Assembly: GCA_014729565.1 (NCBI GenBank)
Contig: WJJR01000142.1
Coordinates: 1-9,076, forward strand
Origin: Candidatus Zixiibacteriota bacterium
GTDB taxonomy: Bacteria > Zixibacteria > MSB-5A5 > WJJR01
Reading direction: 5' to 3'
Length of the DNA stretch: 9,076 nt
Shown here: positions 6,761-9,076 of the stretch, piece after piece
How the letters are laid out: each line of letters begins with the position of its first letter
Numbering within the stretch: the stretch's first letter is position 1
Position numbers and translations under genes: made by a program
The notes under the pieces: model-generated
Databases searched by the model: none
What the model was told of the DNA's origin: nothing
The model's input: only the letters and a program-made list of their open reading frames with translations

Positions 6761-7756
6761 TTAGCGCCCCGGGCTGGAATCGTCGTGTTCGGAACCGCCG
6801 GGTCTCTGAGGACGTTGGATGTCGAACGGCGCATAGAGCACATCTTCGAGGTCTTCCTGGCGTTTCCAGTCGGCCAACCGTCTCTTCGAGCGGCGGCGTT
6901 TCCAGATGTAGAGGGCAACAAAGATCAGCGCGGCGAAAATCCAAAACAGAATCGTGTCGCCCAAAAACGACGCCCAGTTGAACCGCTCGCTCAAATACTC
7001 GGCGAATTCCTCCTGATAGGCGGCATAGTCGGCGCCGGTGGCGGCCATAAACGCCGCATCCCAGTTGTCGCCGTCCTGCATCGTCCTGGCCAGCAGCATC
7101 AATCCATCCCAGCCGTACTTCTGCAGGAAGTGCCCCATCGCCAGGTACGACTGGATGTACGCCAGCTCCGCCCGCGCACCCTGGAATGAATTGACACCAT
7201 TGATATCAGACAGCGGAATCGTGCTGCCCGTAAAGACCGCGCGCGCCACTTTCCAGTCGTCGCCGAAGTTCCACTCGTGCGCAAATTGCTGTGCGTATCC
7301 CTCGTGCACCCAGCGCGGCGGACGGTGCCCGCCCAAAATCAATTCCAGATGCAAATGCGCCAATTCATGCCGGAGGATATTGGCCAGTTGACCACCAATC
7401 GGATAATCGCGCGGAGAACGCAACGCGATCAGATTCTTTTCGGTGATGGCAACACCGATTCCCCAATCGGGAAAGTGGCCGCCGGCGATCGAATCGAACG
7501 TCTGCCCCTTCATAACATAGACAACGTCGATTGTGTCATTGAACCCGAGACCACTGCGGCTCTTCAGCGTCTCATGCGCCTCGGTGATGATTTGCTGCGT
7601 TCGTTCTCGCAACTCCGGATCGGCGCCAACCACCTGAACGCCGAATCGGTTTTCCGGCTGCGCCTTCCCGTAAACAGAGACAACTCCACAGACGATTACG
7701 CAAAACATCACGATCACTGCACGAAACGACGATTGCAGGGAACGGCCGAACATCAT
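6761..7756 (-). CDS. Membrane-anchored zinc peptidase of the MA-like (gluzincin) type
   Basis: This 331-residue protein has an N-terminal hydrophobic segment (13-30, ending near VYGKAQ), probably a signal peptide or anchor. A peptidase domain follows with ILRHELAHLHLELI (127-140), giving HExxH (His130, Glu131, His134), then WVHEGYAQ (149-156), where Glu152 would be the third zinc ligand, as in the peptidase_MA-like gluzincins. A second transmembrane helix (about 264-285, FLGDTILFWIFAALIFVALY) is followed by the basic IWKRRRSKRR and a hydrophilic tail of about 45 residues. By the positive-inside rule, the catalytic domain faces the periplasm and the tail the cytoplasm. The substrate is unknown. 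The ATG at 7756 overlaps the AsmA stop (ATGA), and a second ATG follows directly at 7753; AAGGA lies upstream. Its place between AsmA-like and LpxL-like genes suggests an outer-membrane assembly or quality-control job, which is inference. Confidence 0.85.
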   Translation of the reverse strand: MMFGRSLQSSFRAVIVMFCVIVCGVVSVYGKAQPENRFGVQVVGADPELRERTQQIITEAHETLKSRSGLGFNDTIDVVYVMKGQTFDSIAGGHFPDWGIGVAITEKNLIALRSPRDYPIGGQLANILRHELAHLHLELILGGHRPPRWVHEGYAQQFAHEWNFGDDWKVARAVFTGSTIPLSDINGVNSFQGARAELAYIQSYLAMGHFLQKYGWDGLMLLARTMQDGDNWDAAFMAATGADYAAYQEEFAEYLSERFNWASFLGDTILFWIFAALIFVALYIWKRRRSKRRLADWKRQEDLEDVLYAPFDIQRPQRPGGSEHDDSSPGR

Positions 7757-9076
7757 CCGTCATCCTTCTTCTTCTTGAACAGGCCCTTCAACAGATCGCG
7801 CGCCTTGTCTTCGATCGTCGTCGTATCGTCGGTGAGTTTCTTTTCGATGATGTTCTTCAGCACCGTGGTACCAGCGTCGGCGACATCGACGTTAATGGTT
7901 GGGCTGGTTACGGTACCGGTCAGGTCGACTTTGAAGTTTGATCCCTCGAGCATTTGCGCCCACTGCTGCTTACCGGCATCGGTAAGATTGACATTGATGT
8001 CGTAGTCGAGTGTCCCGTCGAATCCATAACTGCCGCTGGCGATCCAGTGCGCCTGGTTCGTCACCATGCCCAGCGTGTCGGTAATCAACCGTCCGTTATC
8101 GATACGATACGAGACGATCAAATCCTGAATCGTGCGTGCCTGATCCAACTCCGAGAACCCGATGCGCTGTCCCACACGCGCCAGCAGCGGCGCCGATTCC
8201 AACCGTCCGTCGGAAAGCAAGGCACGGCCGCTGCCATGCAGGGTGTTGAGGATCTCGTCGGCTTCGTCACCCGAACCGGCGAATTCGCCGACAAAACGGA
8301 TCCGTCCGAACAACCCGCCGGCCCAGCCGAGGTAACGCGAGAGAAAGTCATTGGTCTGAATCGAATCGGCGTCAACGCGCGCAGCAAACGACGGGTTCTC
8401 CCAGTCGCCGATATCCCAGCGCAACGCCCCTTCGGCAAAGCCACCGAGCACTCGTCCCCTAATCGGATCGAGCGTGAGAATGTGATCGCGGTATGCATAG
8501 GGCGACCGTATCGCCGTATATGTCAATTCATTGAAAATCGCGGTGTCACAATCAAACGTCCCAGTGGCCGCGAACAACGGCAGTTCAAACGGAAGAGTAT
8601 CGGGCACAATGGCAGGCACCAGTGCCGTATCGCCTGCGATTGCGGTATCAACAACCGGCTCCTCTTCGGCCATGAGTTCATCGATATTTAGATACGGGGA
8701 GGTAATCTCCAACGTCGCGCGCGGCACATGCGGCGGTTCGAATGACGCCAGTGCAGCAGGAACAATGTCGGCGACATTGCCGCGCATCATCCCCGACGAA
8801 TGTCCGGCATCGACTTGTGTGCTGCGAATCGTTACATCCTCGCCGGTGAATTCCCAATCGAGTGCCACCGTGACCGTGTCCACCGGCCATGATGCATCAA
8901 CCATCGTGAGACGGTCCGATTTCACTGGTCCGGAAATGCGCCATTGTTTGTAGTTCGTTAGCGGTCCGAACGCGTTCAAGTCGGCTGTGATCCGTCCTGT
9001 AATCCATCCGGTGTCGGTCGTATCAGTCAACGCCATCAACTCGGCGAGGCTGGCATCGAGATTCACACGTGCGGAC
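7753..9076 (-). CDS. AsmA-like protein, C-terminal part (N-terminus cut by window edge)
   Basis: The frame is open from the right edge to the TGA at 7755-7753, giving about 440 visible residues, and no start is visible. The GTG at 9066 is internal: the frame continues upstream as S-A-R. The sequence is rich in beta strands with AsmA hallmarks: PRATLEITSPYLNIDELM (about 118-135), then the C-terminal AsmA module with HGSGRALLSDGRLESAPLL (about 280-298), FSELDQARTIQDLIVSYRI (about 307-325) and DNGRLI, SGSYGFDGTLDYDINVNL. AsmA/TamB-type proteins are inner-membrane-anchored, span the periplasm and are linked to phospholipid delivery to the outer membrane, a role that fits the downstream lipid A and LPS genes. 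The protein ends with a lysine-rich KKKKDDG after a probable amphipathic helix (DKARDLLKGLF). Its last codons overlap the peptidase start by 4 bp. Confidence 0.88.
   Translation of the reverse strand, partial: SARVNLDASLAELMALTDTTDTGWITGRITADLNAFGPLTNYKQWRISGPVKSDRLTMVDASWPVDTVTVALDWEFTGEDVTIRSTQVDAGHSSGMMRGNVADIVPAALASFEPPHVPRATLEITSPYLNIDELMAEEEPVVDTAIAGDTALVPAIVPDTLPFELPLFAATGTFDCDTAIFNELTYTAIRSPYAYRDHILTLDPIRGRVLGGFAEGALRWDIGDWENPSFAARVDADSIQTNDFLSRYLGWAGGLFGRIRFVGEFAGSGDEADEILNTLHGSGRALLSDGRLESAPLLARVGQRIGFSELDQARTIQDLIVSYRIDNGRLITDTLGMVTNQAHWIASGSYGFDGTLDYDINVNLTDAGKQQWAQMLEGSNFKVDLTGTVTSPTINVDVADAGTTVLKNIIEKKLTDDTTTIEDKARDLLKGLFKKKKDDG

Noticed and set aside
6754..6921. N-terminal extension of the acyltransferase to an ATG at 6921
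   Set aside because: The extra 56 residues are an alternative reading of the peptidase gene and exceed the usual family length; the GTG at 6753 gives the normal size.
8521..8526. Perfect minus-strand TTGACA (-35 consensus) inside the asmA-like gene
   Set aside because: No -10-like hexamer is found 16-18 bases downstream, and it lies within coding sequence.
1..9076. Mobile elements, CRISPR arrays, tRNA or rRNA genes
   Set aside because: No transposase or integrase motif, regularly spaced repeats, terminal inverted repeats or structured RNA gene could be seen in the window.

Overview
The window looks like a piece of a chromosome from a Gram-negative (two-membrane) bacterium. All eight genes I can support lie on the minus strand, so transcription runs from high to low coordinates. 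Three genes point to lipopolysaccharide and outer-membrane assembly: an AsmA-like protein, an LpxL-type lipid A acyltransferase and a WaaF-type heptosyltransferase. None looks enterobacterial in detail. An uncultured or candidate phylum, for example in the FCB/Zixibacteria direction, would fit the style of the proteins, but that is only an impression. I see no insertion sequence, tRNA, rRNA, CRISPR array or phage gene. This is housekeeping-type sequence rather than an obvious island.

Layout in the direction of transcription. (1) 9076-7753: C-terminal part of an AsmA-like protein, cut by the right edge. (2) 7756-6761: a membrane-anchored zinc peptidase of the MA-like (gluzincin) type, overlapping gene 1 by 4 bp. 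(3) 6753-5869: LpxL/HtrB-family acyltransferase, 7 bp after gene 2. (4) 5869-4805: GT9 heptosyltransferase (WaaF-like), sharing one base with gene 3. (5) 4790-3903: PfkB-family sugar kinase, 14 bp after gene 4. These five genes form one tightly packed envelope-biogenesis operon whose promoter lies outside the window.

After a 97-bp gap with a good sigma70-like promoter and a 14-bp perfect palindrome come (6) 3805-2363 TldD and (7) 2366-1014 TldE. They overlap by 4 bp and together encode a two-subunit metalloprotease: TldD carries HExxxH and a C-terminal cysteine, and TldE lacks them. After a 224-bp gap containing inverted repeats comes (8) 789-1, the N-terminal 263 residues of an unknown secreted protein with an internal duplication, cut by the left edge.

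Genes 1, 3 and 4 have a coherent joint role: AsmA-like proteins are linked to lipid delivery to the outer membrane, LpxL acylates lipid A, and WaaF adds core heptose. The peptidase and the kinase are the less understood members and are the best candidates for new biology by association. The TldD/TldE pair seems to be a separately controlled unit. I did not find a convincing new defence, mobile or RNA-based system. The most interesting leads are the peptidase embedded in the LPS operon, the palindrome at the predicted tldDE transcription start, and the duplicated domain of the secreted protein.
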